A stretch of 35,911 nucleotides of DNA. It comes from Thermoanaerobaculia bacterium (GTDB lineage: Bacteria; Acidobacteriota; Thermoanaerobaculia; Multivoradales; JAGPDF01). Within the stretch, counting starts at the first letter, position 1; every line of letters begins with the position of its first letter. The position numbers and the translations under genes are program-made. The notes beneath the pieces were generated by a model. The model ran no database searches. It worked only from the letters and a program-made list of their open reading frames with translations, and was not told the origin of the DNA. Below are positions 10,314 to 20,643 of this stretch, piece by piece. The DNA is taken from positions 1-35,911 of the forward strand of contig JAIOJQ010000267.1 in NCBI GenBank assembly GCA_019911865.1, read 5' to 3'.

Positions 10314-11042
10314 CTAGCGCTCGATGTGCTGAAAGCCCAACCGGTAGATCGCGAGACCCGCGTCGTCGAGCTCGACAACGACGCCGTCGCGTCCGGCAAC
10401 CCGCACGAGTCCGCGATTGGTCAAGCCGAATCCACCGGGAGCTGCAGGAGCGGGGTGTGGCCGAACTGCATTCGGCGACCGGTCCGGTTTCGGCTTCGGT
10501 GCATCCGCTGGATGCTTCACCCGGGCGGGAAGCGGAGGTGGCGCGGCGGCAGTCGAGCCTGGCGGAGCCGTCGCTGCGTCAACAGGACGGCTTCCCGACG
10601 AGGTTCTGATCTGCCGCAAACGCGTGGCGACGACGGAATCGACTTCGTCGATCGGGCGCTCCGAGGCGACGAAGTAGAGGTTCTCCGAGCCCGTCGCATC
10701 GTCGAGCTGAAACCACGAGCCCGCTGCGGGGAGACGCAGTGTGTAGCCGCCGGGGAGGAGGTGATCCCGCTCCTCCGGATGCAGGACCGCGGTCGAGCCG
10801 TCGGCGAAGAACTGAACAAGATAGAGATAGAGGTCCCGATCGGCAGAGACCTGGACTTGAAGGCGCTCGCCGCTGCGGAGCTGATCCCCTTCGGCCACGC
10901 CTTCGAGTTTTCCGTTGCGCTCGACTTCGACGCGCAGCGTGAGGCGGATCGGCGGGGTTGGATCGCTGTCGGGCCACATCGCCATTGCGACCGTCGCGGC
11001 GATCACTGCCAAAGATCCAGCTCGGCTTCTCGTACCGGTCAT
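10314..11042 (-). CDS. DUF4384-like protein with N-terminal signal/TM segment
   Basis: ATG at 11042 overlaps the kinase stop (ATGA). SLAVIAATVAMAMWP hydrophobic segment; LTLRVEVERNGKLEGVAEGDQLRSGERLQVQVSADRDLYLYLVQFFADGSTAVLHPEERDHLLPGGYTLRLP...GSENLYFVASERPIDE is characteristic of DUF4384. Confidence 0.8.
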   Translation of the reverse strand: MTGTRSRAGSLAVIAATVAMAMWPDSDPTPPIRLTLRVEVERNGKLEGVAEGDQLRSGERLQVQVSADRDLYLYLVQFFADGSTAVLHPEERDHLLPGGYTLRLPAAGSWFQLDDATGSENLYFVASERPIDEVDSVVATRLRQIRTSSGSRPVDAATAPPGSTAAAPPPLPARVKHPADAPKPKPDRSPNAVRPHPAPAAPGGFGLTNRGLVRVAGRDGVVVELDDAGLAIYRLGFQHIER

Positions 11043-13048
11043 TCCGAATCCTCCTCGAGGTCGGCCGCGCACCGGAATCCGATCTGAGTGCTGGGCTGGT
11101 CGGGCGCTCGCCGCCCTCGTCCTGCCGCACGCGTCATCTCGGCCAGACCCTCCCAGTTGCCGCCGCGTACGACGCGACTGGCGTTGCCCTCGACGAGGGG
11201 GTTTTCGCACGGAGTCGAAGAACAGTCCGGGTAGGGTGCAACAAAGGAGTCCGCGACCCACTCCGAGACGTTGCCGCCCAAGTGGTGCACGCCCTCCGGA
11301 CTCCTGTCGCCGAACGCGACGTCGGCTCGGACCGGTCCGCTTCCAGCTGCGCTGCATGGTCCATTCGCGCTCCTTCCGAATACCGCGCGGGAACAGTCCG
11401 GCCGCTCGTTACCCCAGGGGAAGTCGCGGCGCTCGAGGCCGCGCGCGGCGCGCTCCCATTCGGCTTCGGTCGGCAGTCTTCCACCCCGCGACCGGCAATA
11501 CTGGGCGGCGCCGAACCAAGTCACCTGAACGACCGGAAGGTCCTCTCTTCCTGCTCGCGCAACCAGGCGCCCGTCGACCTGCGCGAGGCCGCTCCATTCA
11601 GGGTGGAGATCGGCAATCGGCTCGCCCGAGAGCCAGACAGAGGTACCCGAGATCGTCACGAGCTCTGTTTCGGCCAGCCATTCCGCGAGCGCGCGATTCG
11701 TCACCTCTTCGCGATCGATTTCGAAGGCAGCGAGTCGTACGGCGTGAGGCGGCTCTTCGCGAGCATACAGCTCCCTGCGACAGTGCTCGCCCGCGAGCTC
11801 GAGGCACCAGTCCATGGCGCGATCGACTTCCGGGGCATCGCTCCCGATGGTCAGTTCTGCGGCTGCGAGTCGCACCCGGTGGGAGGACGAGGGAACCGGA
11901 TTCGCATCGTCCTCTCGCCGTTCGCCCTCGCGGCCTTGCATTCCGAGCCAGGTTGCGAGAGCAATGACGAGCGCGCTCGCGAGAATCCGGATCGCAAAAC
12001 TGCGCAGACGGGGTCGACTCTTCGAGTTCTCCATGGCAACCGGGCTGCCGGCACCACGGTTCGCGAGCGTCATTCGCTCTGGCGTCGCACTGGAATTGGC
12101 TGCGCTGCTCAGTACAGTCGGCGCGAAGGATCCGTCGTCCGAAGTGCTTGTCGCGAGTCGATCGAGTTCGCGGAGCATGTCGCCGCCGTCGGCGAACCGT
12201 TCGGAGGGGTCCCGAGCGAGGGCGCGAGCGATCAGATGGTCGAGCCACTGCGGAGTGGCCGGCGCCAGCTTGCGCGGGTGGCGCTCCACTTCGCCACGCA
12301 CGATCCGTGCGATCACTTCCGTTATCGAGCTGCCAGCAGCGGGAGTCGCACCGGTGAGCAAGAAGTAGAGGGTCGCGCCCAGCGAATAGACGTCGGTGCG
12401 GGCATCAACGGAGCGGAAGTCGAGCAGCTGCTCGGGGCTGGCGAAGGCGACCGTCCCGAGGAACTCGCCGGACCGAGTCAGCTCGGTCGCGTGATCGAGC
12501 GCCTTGGCGAGACCGAAATCGAGGATCTTCAGGCACACCGTGGATCCGATCTGCGAAAGGAATAGATTCTCCGGCTTGAGATCCCGGTGAATGACTTTGT
12601 GGGCGTGCGCGGCGGCGAGTGCGACGAGCGCTTCCCGCGCGATCGTCACGGTTTCCTCGGGCGGCAACTGACCACCGAAGCGCTGAAGATGCGCTTGCAC
12701 GGTCGATCCTCGCAGCAGCTCCATTACCAGATACGGATCGCCCTCCTCGCTGGTGCCGAAATCCGTTACGCCAACGATACCCGGGTGTTCGAGACTTGCC
12801 GCGACCCGAGCTTCGCGCACGAAGCGCTCGGCGACACCGGGTTGCCGGGAAGTCGGTGGCACGAGGAGCTTGAGCGCGAAAGCCCGCCCGAGCTCGACGT
12901 GCACAGCGCGATAGACGGCTCCGAACCCGCCGATGCCGATCAGTGATTCCAGCAGGTATCGACCGCCGACCAGCGTGTCGATCCGTTGCGCCGGACAGTC
13001 CGGCGATCCCGGGGAGTGATCGGAACCACAGCGGCTGCATTGCTTCAC
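11039..13048 (-). CDS. Ser/Thr protein kinase (PknB-like) - TM - FGE-sulfatase/SUMF1-like domain fusion
   Basis: N-terminal CSRCGSDHSPGSPDC ribbon-like motif; kinase motifs IGIGGFGAVYRA, VIHRDLKPENL, LKILDFGLA, FASPEQL; TM segment IRILASALVIALATWLGM; C-terminal FGE-like PHAVRLAAFEIDREEVTN...PVVQVTWFGAAQYCRSRGGRLPTEAEWERAARG...HHLGGNVSEWVAD...RVVRGGNW...IGFRCA. Confidence 0.92.
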   Translation of the reverse strand: MKQCSRCGSDHSPGSPDCPAQRIDTLVGGRYLLESLIGIGGFGAVYRAVHVELGRAFALKLLVPPTSRQPGVAERFVREARVAASLEHPGIVGVTDFGTSEEGDPYLVMELLRGSTVQAHLQRFGGQLPPEETVTIAREALVALAAAHAHKVIHRDLKPENLFLSQIGSTVCLKILDFGLAKALDHATELTRSGEFLGTVAFASPEQLLDFRSVDARTDVYSLGATLYFLLTGATPAAGSSITEVIARIVRGEVERHPRKLAPATPQWLDHLIARALARDPSERFADGGDMLRELDRLATSTSDDGSFAPTVLSSAANSSATPERMTLANRGAGSPVAMENSKSRPRLRSFAIRILASALVIALATWLGMQGREGERREDDANPVPSSSHRVRLAAAELTIGSDAPEVDRAMDWCLELAGEHCRRELYAREEPPHAVRLAAFEIDREEVTNRALAEWLAETELVTISGTSVWLSGEPIADLHPEWSGLAQVDGRLVARAGREDLPVVQVTWFGAAQYCRSRGGRLPTEAEWERAARGLERRDFPWGNERPDCSRAVFGRSANGPCSAAGSGPVRADVAFGDRSPEGVHHLGGNVSEWVADSFVAPYPDCSSTPCENPLVEGNASRVVRGGNWEGLAEMTRAAGRGRRAPDQPSTQIGFRCAADLEEDSE

Positions 13049-13721
13049 GGGGCCGCATCTTAAGGTGATCTCGCGACCGTGAACAGGTTACCCGGGCAGG
13101 AGGCGGCGACCGCGCTGGCGATCGACGTCGGCGAGCCGGCCGCGCCAGGAGGCGACCGGCGGCGGGTGGGCGGCGTCGTCCGAGTCGCGGCGTCGGGTGG
13201 CGTGGTTCGTGCGACCCGCGCTGGCGAGCGCCGCCTCGGGCTGGCCGAGGTTGGACTCGTAACGGCGCGGTGCAACTCGGCGAGCTCGGCCGCGCTCCGG
13301 GTCCTGGCGACCGCCCCGCTCGAGGAGACGCCGGCGCTCCTCGGGCGCGGCGTCGAGGGTGCGCTCGAGCAGACGGTCGGCGGTGCCGGGTTTCTTGCGC
13401 ACCCGGGACTCGAGCCGGGCGGTGACTTCTCCGCGCTCGCGGTCCGCCTTCCGTCCGTCGTCATGGAAGTCGTTGTCGCGCGGGGTTGCTGGATGGTTGC
13501 CGTCGAGCAGGCGGTCATCCGGCAGGTTCCCGGCGAGTCCCTCGCGTCGGATCGATCGGCCCGGAACTCCGTCGGGACGACCTGACCGTTGCGACGGCTC
13601 TTCATCCGGTCGGTAGCGGCTCCGGGAGGCAGTCTCGCGCCTCTCCTCCCTCCCGAGTGGCATGCGAGACGCATCGCGAGATCCGTCGGAGGCCCTGGTC
13701 GGCAACAGGTTCGTCGCCTGT

Positions 13722-13743
13722 CGGCTCCCGCCGGCGGGAGCCG
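13722..13743. repeat. Perfect 22-bp palindrome CGGCTCCCGCCGGCGGGAGCCG
   Basis: Self-complementary by inspection; in the 0.9-kb poorly coding region upstream of the hybrid histidine kinase. Confidence 0.9.
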
Positions 13744-13936
13744 TCTGCCCGAAAGAATCGCCTCGGAGCCGAAGGCGTACAGTGCTGCGATGTGATGGCC
13801 GGCTCGCAGGCCGGGAGGCAGGCGGGTTTCCGACCGGAACGGGATTCGAGAATCGCCGCACCTTGACTTACTATCCGCGCAGCGACGAGTCGCGGCATTA
13901 CGGCACCATCGTGCGCTGGCTCGGCGAGGGGGAGGC

Positions 13937-16900
13937 ATGAGACGCGCGCTCATCGTCGGCGACGAGCCCGGGGTCCTGCAGCAGCTGCGCGGGCTGCTGC
14001 AGAGGCGCGGCTGGGAAGTCACCGAGGCCGGACAGGGCGCAGAGGCGCTGGCCGTCGCCCGCCGGACCCTGCCGGACGTCACCATTGCCGATCTGCGCCT
14101 GCCTGCGAAGGACGGTTGCGAGCTGCTGCGCGAGTGGAAGGCCGATCCGGAGCTCGCGGCCGTTCCGATCGTCGTCTTCACTGCATCCTCTGCCGCTTCG
14201 CGAGAGGAGGGGTTCGCTCTCGAGCCGGGTGCGGACGGTCTCATCCTCGAGCCCGCCGAGCCGGACGTCTTCCTGGGGCGGCTCGAACGGATGGTTGCCC
14301 GGCCCGAGCAGGGTGAGCTCCCCGGCGGTGCACCCTTCGTCGCGGACGAGAGCTCCTTGCCCGAGAACGGTGCCCGGGCGCTCCGCGAGAGCGAGGACCG
14401 GGCGCGCCGGCTGGCCGACGCCGCGTTCGAAGGAATCGCAGTCCACGACCAGGGCAGGATTCTGGAAGCAAACCGGGCCTTCTGCGCCATGTTCGGCTAC
14501 GACCGCGAGGACGAACTGATCGGCAGATCCGTGTTGGAGCTGGCAGCTCCGGAGTCGCGCGACACGGTATTGCAGAACGTCCGCAGTGGCAGCGAGCTAC
14601 CGTACGAGGCCGTCGGTCTGCGCAAGGACGGCTCGCGCATCGTGGCCGAGCTCCGGGGCAGGCCGCTGATTCTCCGGAATCGGAAGATCCGCATCGTGGC
14701 GCTGCGCGACGTCACCGAGCGCAAGCAAGCCGAGGCGCGCGTGGCGCACCTGTCCCGCCTCTACGCCACGCTCAGCCAGATCAATCAGACCATCGTTCGC
14801 GTCAAGACGCGCGAGGAGCTGTTTCCGGCCATCAGCCGCGCGGCAGTGGAGCACGGTGGCTTCGCGCTGGCCTGGATCGGTCTGCTGGACGGCGCCTCGA
14901 AGATCGTGACTGCCGTTGCCACGCACGGCGAGGCGGCGCATCAGGCGCGCGAGATCCGGATCGACCTGAATGACGCGCGCGTGTCGGGCGGCCTGATCGG
15001 CCGCGCGTCGAGCACCGGGCAACTGGCCTCGAGCCGCGACATCCGCAACGATCCGACCCTCGACCACGTGCAGGCGCTGGCCGAGGCACACGGCCTGCGA
15101 GCCGCTGCGGTGGTGCCGTTCCGGTGCGACGGCGAGGTGGTCGGCTTCGTGGTGCTGGCATCCGCGGAGGTGGACTACTTCGCCGACCCGGATCTGCAGA
15201 GCCTCGTCACCGAGATGGCGACCGACATCTCCTTCGCGCTGGACGCGATGGAAGCGGAGGAGCGGCGGCAGCGGGCGGAGCGCGCCGAGGCCCATGCTCG
15301 ATCGTTCGCGGACGCAACTATCCAGAGCCTGCCCGGCATCTTCTATCTGCTGACCGTGGAGGGACGCTTCGTTCGCTGGAACGAGGGCCTCGAGGCCGTC
15401 AGCGGCTATACGGGGAAAGAGATCTCCGAACTGCACGCGTTGGACTTCTTCACCGGCGAAGAAAAGGAATTGATCCGGCAGCGGATCGAGACCGTCTTCG
15501 CCGAGGGAGTGTCCGACGCCGAGGCCCACTTCACCGCGAAGGACGGCACGCGCACGCCCTACTACTTCACGGGTCGGCGGGTGCTGCTGGACGGCCGGCC
15601 GCATCTGGTGGGCATGGGAGTGGACATAGGGGCGCGCAAGCAGGCGGAAAAGTCGCTGCTCGATCTCGCACAAGCGGTCAACACCGCCGGCGACGTGGTG
15701 TTCCTGACGGACCGGGCGGGCACCATCACCCAGATCAACGAGAAGTTCACCGCGCTTTACGGCTACTCGGCCGAAGACGTGGTCGGCAAGGTCACACCGC
15801 GGATCCTCAAGAGCGGCAAGCAACCGGAGAGCTTCTACCGACAGGCCTGGGCGAGTCTTCTTCAGGGCGAGACGGTTCACGGCGAGCTCTGCAATCGCGC
15901 CGAGGATGGCCGGCTGCTCGACATCGAGGAAACCATCACGCCCTTCCGCGACGAGCAGGGCGAACTCGCGGGCTTTCTGGCGGTCCAGCGCGAGGTCGGA
16001 GCGCGCACGCGCGCAAGAGCGGAGGCACGCCTCTTGCGCACCATCGCGCTGGGTGTCGGTGAGGCCGAGGATCTCGACGAAGCTCTGCGATTCGTGTTGC
16101 GACAGGTGTGCGAAACGACCGGCTGGGCCCTCGGTGAGGCCTGGCTGCCGACCGCGGATCGCTCACGGCTGGAGTGCTACCCGGTATGGCACGGCGTCGG
16201 GCCGGGGCTCGCGGAGTTCCGGCAGGAGAGCCGGCACCTCCGTTTCGGCCCCGGCGAGGGCCTGCCCGGGCGCGTCTGGCAAACGAAGCAGGCGGAGTGG
16301 ATCGCGGACATCGGCGCGCACCCGGGCTTTCCGCGAATGGAAGCCGCCCGCCTCGCAGGACTCTCGGCGGGGCTGGGTGTGCCCGTGTTGGCGCAGGGAC
16401 AAGTCGTGCTGGTGCTGGATTTCTTCCTGTTCGAGCCGACCGACGAAGACGTCCAGCAGACGAGACTGATCGCGGCGGTCGCGGCGCAAATCGGTTCGTT
16501 GATGAGGCGCAAGCAGGCGGAAGCCGCGCGAGCTGCCAGCGAGTCGCACTTTCGCAGGTTGATCGAGAACGCTTCGGATCTGGTGACCCTGGTGGACGGA
16601 GGTGGAACGATTCGTTTCCAGGGCCCGTCGAGCGAGCGGCTGCTCGGTCATCCACCGGAAGAGATGACCAACGGTTCGACCTTCGAGCGGATTCATCCCG
16701 ATGACGTGGCGAAGGTCTCCGCCGCCATCGATCGCGCGCTGGCGAGCCCGGGAAACCCGGTGAGCGTGGAGTACCGTTTTCTGCACAAGAACGGATCGTG
16801 GAGAACACTGGAGTCGATCGGTCGGAGCATCGCGGATTCCGCCGGTGAGAGCGTCGTCGTTCTCAACTCGCGGGACGTAACGGAGCACCGGGAACTGGAG

Positions 16901-18070
16901 GAACGGCTGCGCCAGTCGCAGAAGATGGAGGCCATCGGTCATCTGGCCGGCGGCGTGGCGCACGACTTCAACAACATTCTCGCCGTGATCCTGATGCAGA
17001 CCGAGTCGATGCAGCGGGAAATGGAGTCGTCGACGTCGATTCAGGAGGGATTGCGGCAACTCCACGCGGCGACCGAACGCGCGGCGGATCTGACGCGGCA
17101 GTTGCTCCTGTTCGGACGCAAGCAGGTTCTGCAGCCGCGCGAGCTGGACCTGAACGAGGTCGTGACCAGCTTCGCCAGGATGCTGCAGCGCATCCTCGGG
17201 GAGGATGTGCGCCTGGAGCTCCATCTCCACCCGGCGCCCCTACCCACGCGCGCCGACGCCGGCATGCTCGATCAGGTATTGATGAATCTGGCGGTGAACG
17301 CGCGGGATGCGATGCCCCGGGGGGGATCTCTGCGTATCCGGACGGCGGAACAGGTGGTGGACGAGGCAGGGGTGCGCGTTCATCCCGACGCGTCGCCGGG
17401 CCGCTACGTCTGTCTGCGGGTCAGCGACACGGGTTCGGGCATCGCTCCGGAGGATCTGCCGCACGTGTTCGAGCCGTTCTTCACCACGAAGAAGCCCGGC
17501 GAAGGGACGGGATTGGGCCTGGCGACCGTGTTCGGAATCGTCGAGCAGCACCGCGGCTGGATCGACGTCCAGAGCGAGCCGGGCCGGGGCACGGAATTGC
17601 GGATTTTCTTGCCGGCGTCATCGACTGCGGAGGGCGTCATCCGGGAGACGGTCCGCCCGCCGGCACGCGGCGGTGAGGAAACCATCCTGCTGGTGGAAGA
17701 CGATCCGGCGGTGCGCGAGCTGGCTCGGGAGATCCTCGAACAGCGCGGCTACCGGGTGCTGGAGGCGGGCAGCGGGGCAGAGGCATTGCGCGTCTGGCCG
17801 ACGGTGCGCGACCGGGTAGCACTGCTGCTGACCGACCTGGTGATGCCCGAAGGCGTGAGCGGCCACCAGTTGGCGCAGCGCCTGCGGACCGACCGGCCGG
17901 GACTCAAAGTGATCTACACCAGCGGCTACAGCGCGGAGATCGCCGGCCGGGAGTTCGCGCCGTCCAGCGACGAGGCGTTCCTGCAGAAGCCCTTCTCCAC
18001 CGCCGTGCTGCTGGAGACTCTGCGCCGTTGCCTGGACGGGCGGGCGGAGGACGACTCGCGGCCGCGATGA
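13937..18070 (+). CDS. Hybrid sensor histidine kinase: REC - multiple PAS/GAF - HisKA - HATPase_c - REC
   Basis: N-terminal degenerate REC ([17 protein letters not shown]...[11 protein letters not shown]); several PAS segments (e.g. [40 protein letters not shown]); GAF-like regions; His[24 protein letters not shown]; HATPase [19 protein letters not shown]...[21 protein letters not shown]-terminal [16 protein letters not shown]...LTDLVMPEG...FLQKPF. Confidence 0.93.
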   Translation: MRRALIVGDEPGVLQQLRGLLQRRGWEVTEAGQGAEALAVARRTLPDVTIADLRLPAKDGCELLREWKADPELAAVPIVVFTASSAASREEGFALEPGADGLILEPAEPDVFLGRLERMVARPEQGELPGGAPFVADESSLPENGARALRESEDRARRLADAAFEGIAVHDQGRILEANRAFCAMFGYDREDELIGRSVLELAAPESRDTVLQNVRSGSELPYEAVGLRKDGSRIVAELRGRPLILRNRKIRIVALRDVTERKQAEARVAHLSRLYATLSQINQTIVRVKTREELFPAISRAAVEHGGFALAWIGLLDGASKIVTAVATHGEAAHQAREIRIDLNDARVSGGLIGRASSTGQLASSRDIRNDPTLDHVQALAEAHGLRAAAVVPFRCDGEVVGFVVLASAEVDYFADPDLQSLVTEMATDISFALDAMEAEERRQRAERAEAHARSFADATIQSLPGIFYLLTVEGRFVRWNEGLEAVSGYTGKEISELHALDFFTGEEKELIRQRIETVFAEGVSDAEAHFTAKDGTRTPYYFTGRRVLLDGRPHLVGMGVDIGARKQAEKSLLDLAQAVNTAGDVVFLTDRAGTITQINEKFTALYGYSAEDVVGKVTPRILKSGKQPESFYRQAWASLLQGETVHGELCNRAEDGRLLDIEETITPFRDEQGELAGFLAVQREVGARTRARAEARLLRTIALGVGEAEDLDEALRFVLRQVCETTGWALGEAWLPTADRSRLECYPVWHGVGPGLAEFRQESRHLRFGPGEGLPGRVWQTKQAEWIADIGAHPGFPRMEAARLAGLSAGLGVPVLAQGQVVLVLDFFLFEPTDEDVQQTRLIAAVAAQIGSLMRRKQAEAARAASESHFRRLIENASDLVTLVDGGGTIRFQGPSSERLLGHPPEEMTNGSTFERIHPDDVAKVSAAIDRALASPGNPVSVEYRFLHKNGSWRTLESIGRSIADSAGESVVVLNSRDVTEHRELEERLRQSQKMEAIGHLAGGVAHDFNNILAVILMQTESMQREMESSTSIQEGLRQLHAATERAADLTRQLLLFGRKQVLQPRELDLNEVVTSFARMLQRILGEDVRLELHLHPAPLPTRADAGMLDQVLMNLAVNARDAMPRGGSLRIRTAEQVVDEAGVRVHPDASPGRYVCLRVSDTGSGIAPEDLPHVFEPFFTTKKPGEGTGLGLATVFGIVEQHRGWIDVQSEPGRGTELRIFLPASSTAEGVIRETVRPPARGGEETILLVEDDPAVRELAREILEQRGYRVLEAGSGAEALRVWPTVRDRVALLLTDLVMPEGVSGHQLAQRLRTDRPGLKVIYTSGYSAEIAGREFAPSSDEAFLQKPFSTAVLLETLRRCLDGRAEDDSRPR

Positions 18071-18374
18071 ACTTGCAGGGAAGTCCTTCACCGTTCGGTG
18101 CGGGCGACGAAGGGGGGAACGACGGAGCTGGAGTCGCCGGGGGACGGGCAGAGGCCAGAGACTTCCATCGAGGGAAAGCGGCTGGCGGGTCCGCGCGAAC
18201 CGACGAAGCGCCTGTTCGCCGATGCTGTCGGCGCGTTTCACCGCGAAGACGACCACCATTCCACCGCGCTTTCCGGACTCGTGGTCGGCTTCGGCCATCG
18301 AGACAACACGCGAACGGCCCCCAATCCTCCGCCGGCCTCGCTCGAGCTGCCGCCTCGAACAGCCGATCAGCCCG

Positions 18375-18511
18375 GCGAGGGTTCGGCGGGCGACCCGCAG
18401 CAGCGCGCGGTGGAGCAGAGCGAACCGCCGGTCGGCCGCGGCGCGATCTCCTTCGCGCCAGGCACGGTGCAGGAGCTCGACGTCTCCGGGTGTCGCCGCT
18501 GCGCCTTGCAT
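18375..18511 (-). pseudogene. Possible 5' fragment of an ECF-type sigma factor gene
   Basis: Minus-strand ATG 18511: [48 protein letters not shown] resembles the Sigma70_ECF N-terminus (D-[IV]-x-x-LL-x-x-W-x-x-GD-x-x-A...); the following sequence does not continue the family. Confidence 0.4.
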
Positions 18512-18545
18512 TCTCGGCCGGACCGCTGGAGGATCGGCGTCGCAC

Positions 18546-20504
18546 ATGGACGGCAAGCCTGCTGCACCGGATAACAGAGAGGATCGGCGCTCGGTCGATC
18601 GCTCGCCCGACCCGAACGTCTCCGACCGGTCGGCGGAGAGCCTTTCCGACTCCGTGAGTTCGCTCTCTGCCCGGCTCGAGCGGCGGATCGTGTTCGAACG
18701 CACGCTCTCGGAGATCTCGGCACGTCTGACTTCGGCCCGGGCGGGCCGGCTCGACCAGGTGATCGAAAGGGCGTTGGGGGTTCTCGGAGAGTTCTTCGGC
18801 GTTGATCGCTCCTACGTGTTCCGCCTCTCGTCCGACTCGCGGTCGATGAGCAACAGTCACGAGTGGGTGGCGCTCGGAATCACCCGCGAGGCGTCGGAGC
18901 TGCAGGGCGTACCGGTGGAGACTTTTCCCTGGCTGATGGCCGAACTCGCGGCCGACCGCCCGGTTCACGTTCCGCGCGTCGAGGAGCTGCCGCCGGTCGC
19001 TGCCGCCGAACGGGAGGAGTTCGAGCGCGAGGGAATTCGATCGATCGTCATCGTGCCGATGCGCTGGGACGGCCGGCTGGTGGGCTTCGTCGGTTTCGAT
19101 GCTGTGCGCCGCCAGGTTGACTGGACCGAGGAGTACGTCGTCGGACTGCGACTCCTCGCGCAGATCGTGGTCGGCAGTCTCGAGTCGAGAGAGCTCGCGA
19201 CGCGGCTTTCCGAGATGGCGTTCCACGATCCGTTGACCGGTCTGCCGAACCGCAAGCTGCTCGGCGACCGGCTCGAACGCGCGATCGTCCGCGCCCGCCG
19301 CCATCGCCGCAGGGTGGGCGTGATCCTGCTCGATGTCGACGACTTCAAGCTCGTCAACGACCGCTTCGGTCACGACGCCGGGGACCGCCTGCTGCGCGAG
19401 GTCGCGCTGCGCCTGGCGACGGTCGTGCGCGACTCGGACACGCTCGCCCGGCTCGGTGGCGACGAGTTCGTCGTCGTCCTGGAGGATGCCGACGAGGCTC
19501 CGCTCGAGTCCGTCGCGGCGCGAATCCTCGAGGTTCTCGGACGGCCGATCGACGTCGGCTGGGAGCCGATCGTGGTGCATACCAGCCTCGGACTCGTGCA
19601 CGGGGAGGCGGGACCGGGCCTCGCGGCTGGCGAGCTGCTGCGCGCTGCCGACGTGGCGATGTACGCGGCGAAGGCGTCGGGAAAGAACCGGTGGGCCGTG
19701 TACTCGCGGGCCATGGACCTCGACGTCGGCAACGATCCCGGCTTGCGCTTCCAGCTCGGCAAGGCGTTGACCGACGGCGAGCTGCGCTTCTTCCTCCAGC
19801 CTCGGATCGACCTCACCAGCGGCGTTCGGATCGGCGCAGAGGCTCTGGTGAGGTGGCAGCATCCGCGCCGCGGTCTCCTGCTGCCGGCGGACTTCCTGCC
19901 CTTCGCGGAGCGATCCAGCCTGATCTGCGGCATCGACCGCTGGGTCCTCGCGCGCGCGATCGAACGGGCGTACGGTAGTGCTGGTGGAGGTCGGCTGATC
20001 TCGGTCAACCTGTCGGCGCGCGAGCTCCGGGACCGCGACCCGTTCGAGGAGCTCCTCGCGCTGCTGGCCGGCACTCCCGGTGGTGCGGATCGGCTCGAGC
20101 TCGAGCTCACCGAGAGTCTGCTGCTCGAGGACCTCCCGGGAGCCGTCGACCGATTCGCCCGGATCAAGCAGGTCGCGGCCGGAGTGCGGATCGCGATCGA
20201 CGACTTCGGTCGCGGCTACTCCTCCCTCCAGTACCTGCACCGACTGCCGGTCGACACGCTCAAGATCGACCGCTCTCTGGTTTCGGACCTGGCGGACGGG
20301 GGCAGAAGCTCGGTGGCGATCGTCCGATCCATCGTGGAGATGGGCCACAATCTCGGCCACCGGGTCGTTGCCGAGGGAATCGAAACGCCGGAGCAGGCGC
20401 GCTGGCTGCGCGAGTTCGGCTGCGATGAAGGACAGGGCTTTCTCTTCGGCAGGCCGATGTCCGTGGAGGAGTTCGATTCGGTGGCGCCACCCGGGGAGCC
20501 GTAG
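18546..20504 (+). CDS. GAF - GGDEF - EAL cyclic-di-GMP turnover protein
   Basis: ATG 18546. [26 protein letters not shown] (GGDEF with RxxD I-site), [47 protein letters not shown] motifs present. Confidence 0.93.
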   Translation: MDGKPAAPDNREDRRSVDRSPDPNVSDRSAESLSDSVSSLSARLERRIVFERTLSEISARLTSARAGRLDQVIERALGVLGEFFGVDRSYVFRLSSDSRSMSNSHEWVALGITREASELQGVPVETFPWLMAELAADRPVHVPRVEELPPVAAAEREEFEREGIRSIVIVPMRWDGRLVGFVGFDAVRRQVDWTEEYVVGLRLLAQIVVGSLESRELATRLSEMAFHDPLTGLPNRKLLGDRLERAIVRARRHRRRVGVILLDVDDFKLVNDRFGHDAGDRLLREVALRLATVVRDSDTLARLGGDEFVVVLEDADEAPLESVAARILEVLGRPIDVGWEPIVVHTSLGLVHGEAGPGLAAGELLRAADVAMYAAKASGKNRWAVYSRAMDLDVGNDPGLRFQLGKALTDGELRFFLQPRIDLTSGVRIGAEALVRWQHPRRGLLLPADFLPFAERSSLICGIDRWVLARAIERAYGSAGGGRLISVNLSARELRDRDPFEELLALLAGTPGGADRLELELTESLLLEDLPGAVDRFARIKQVAAGVRIAIDDFGRGYSSLQYLHRLPVDTLKIDRSLVSDLADGGRSSVAIVRSIVEMGHNLGHRVVAEGIETPEQARWLREFGCDEGQGFLFGRPMSVEEFDSVAPPGEP

Positions 20505-20577
20505 GCGCCCGACTCGGTGGGTTCCGGGCCGTCGCCTCCTGCTTCTTCCCTGTCCGGGCTTTCGTCCCGAGCGAAGA

Positions 20578-20604
20578 GGCGGCACGACGGTGATTCGTGC
20601 CGCC
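20578..20604. terminator. Strong hairpin between convergent genes (10-bp perfect stem, 7-nt loop)
   Basis: GGCGGCACGA-CGGTGAT-TCGTGCCGCC, in the 139-bp gap between the GGDEF-EAL stop (20504) and the OmpA stop (20644). No clear U tract. Confidence 0.55.
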
Positions 20605-20643
20605 CTTCCCGAAAACTCGTGATTTCGGCCCGCCCGGCGGGGG

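Noticed and set aside
11039-11910. Diversity-generating retroelement target (FGE/C-type lectin-like C-terminus)
   Set aside because: No reverse transcriptase, template repeat or adenine-biased variable repeat was seen in the window.
13690-13790. c-di-GMP, cobalamin or other known riboswitch upstream of the hybrid kinase
   Set aside because: Conserved core motifs of these classes could not be identified; kept only as an unexplained structured region.
13088-13861. 257-aa minus-strand ORF in the 13.1-13.9 kb gap
   Set aside because: Very hydrophilic, low-complexity R/E/D composition without recognisable domains or start context; left unannotated, though a real fast-evolving gene cannot be excluded.
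13060-14490. 476-aa minus-strand ORF across the kinase upstream region
   Set aside because: Ser/Arg/Pro-rich; half of it is antisense to the REC/PAS coding region; no motif.
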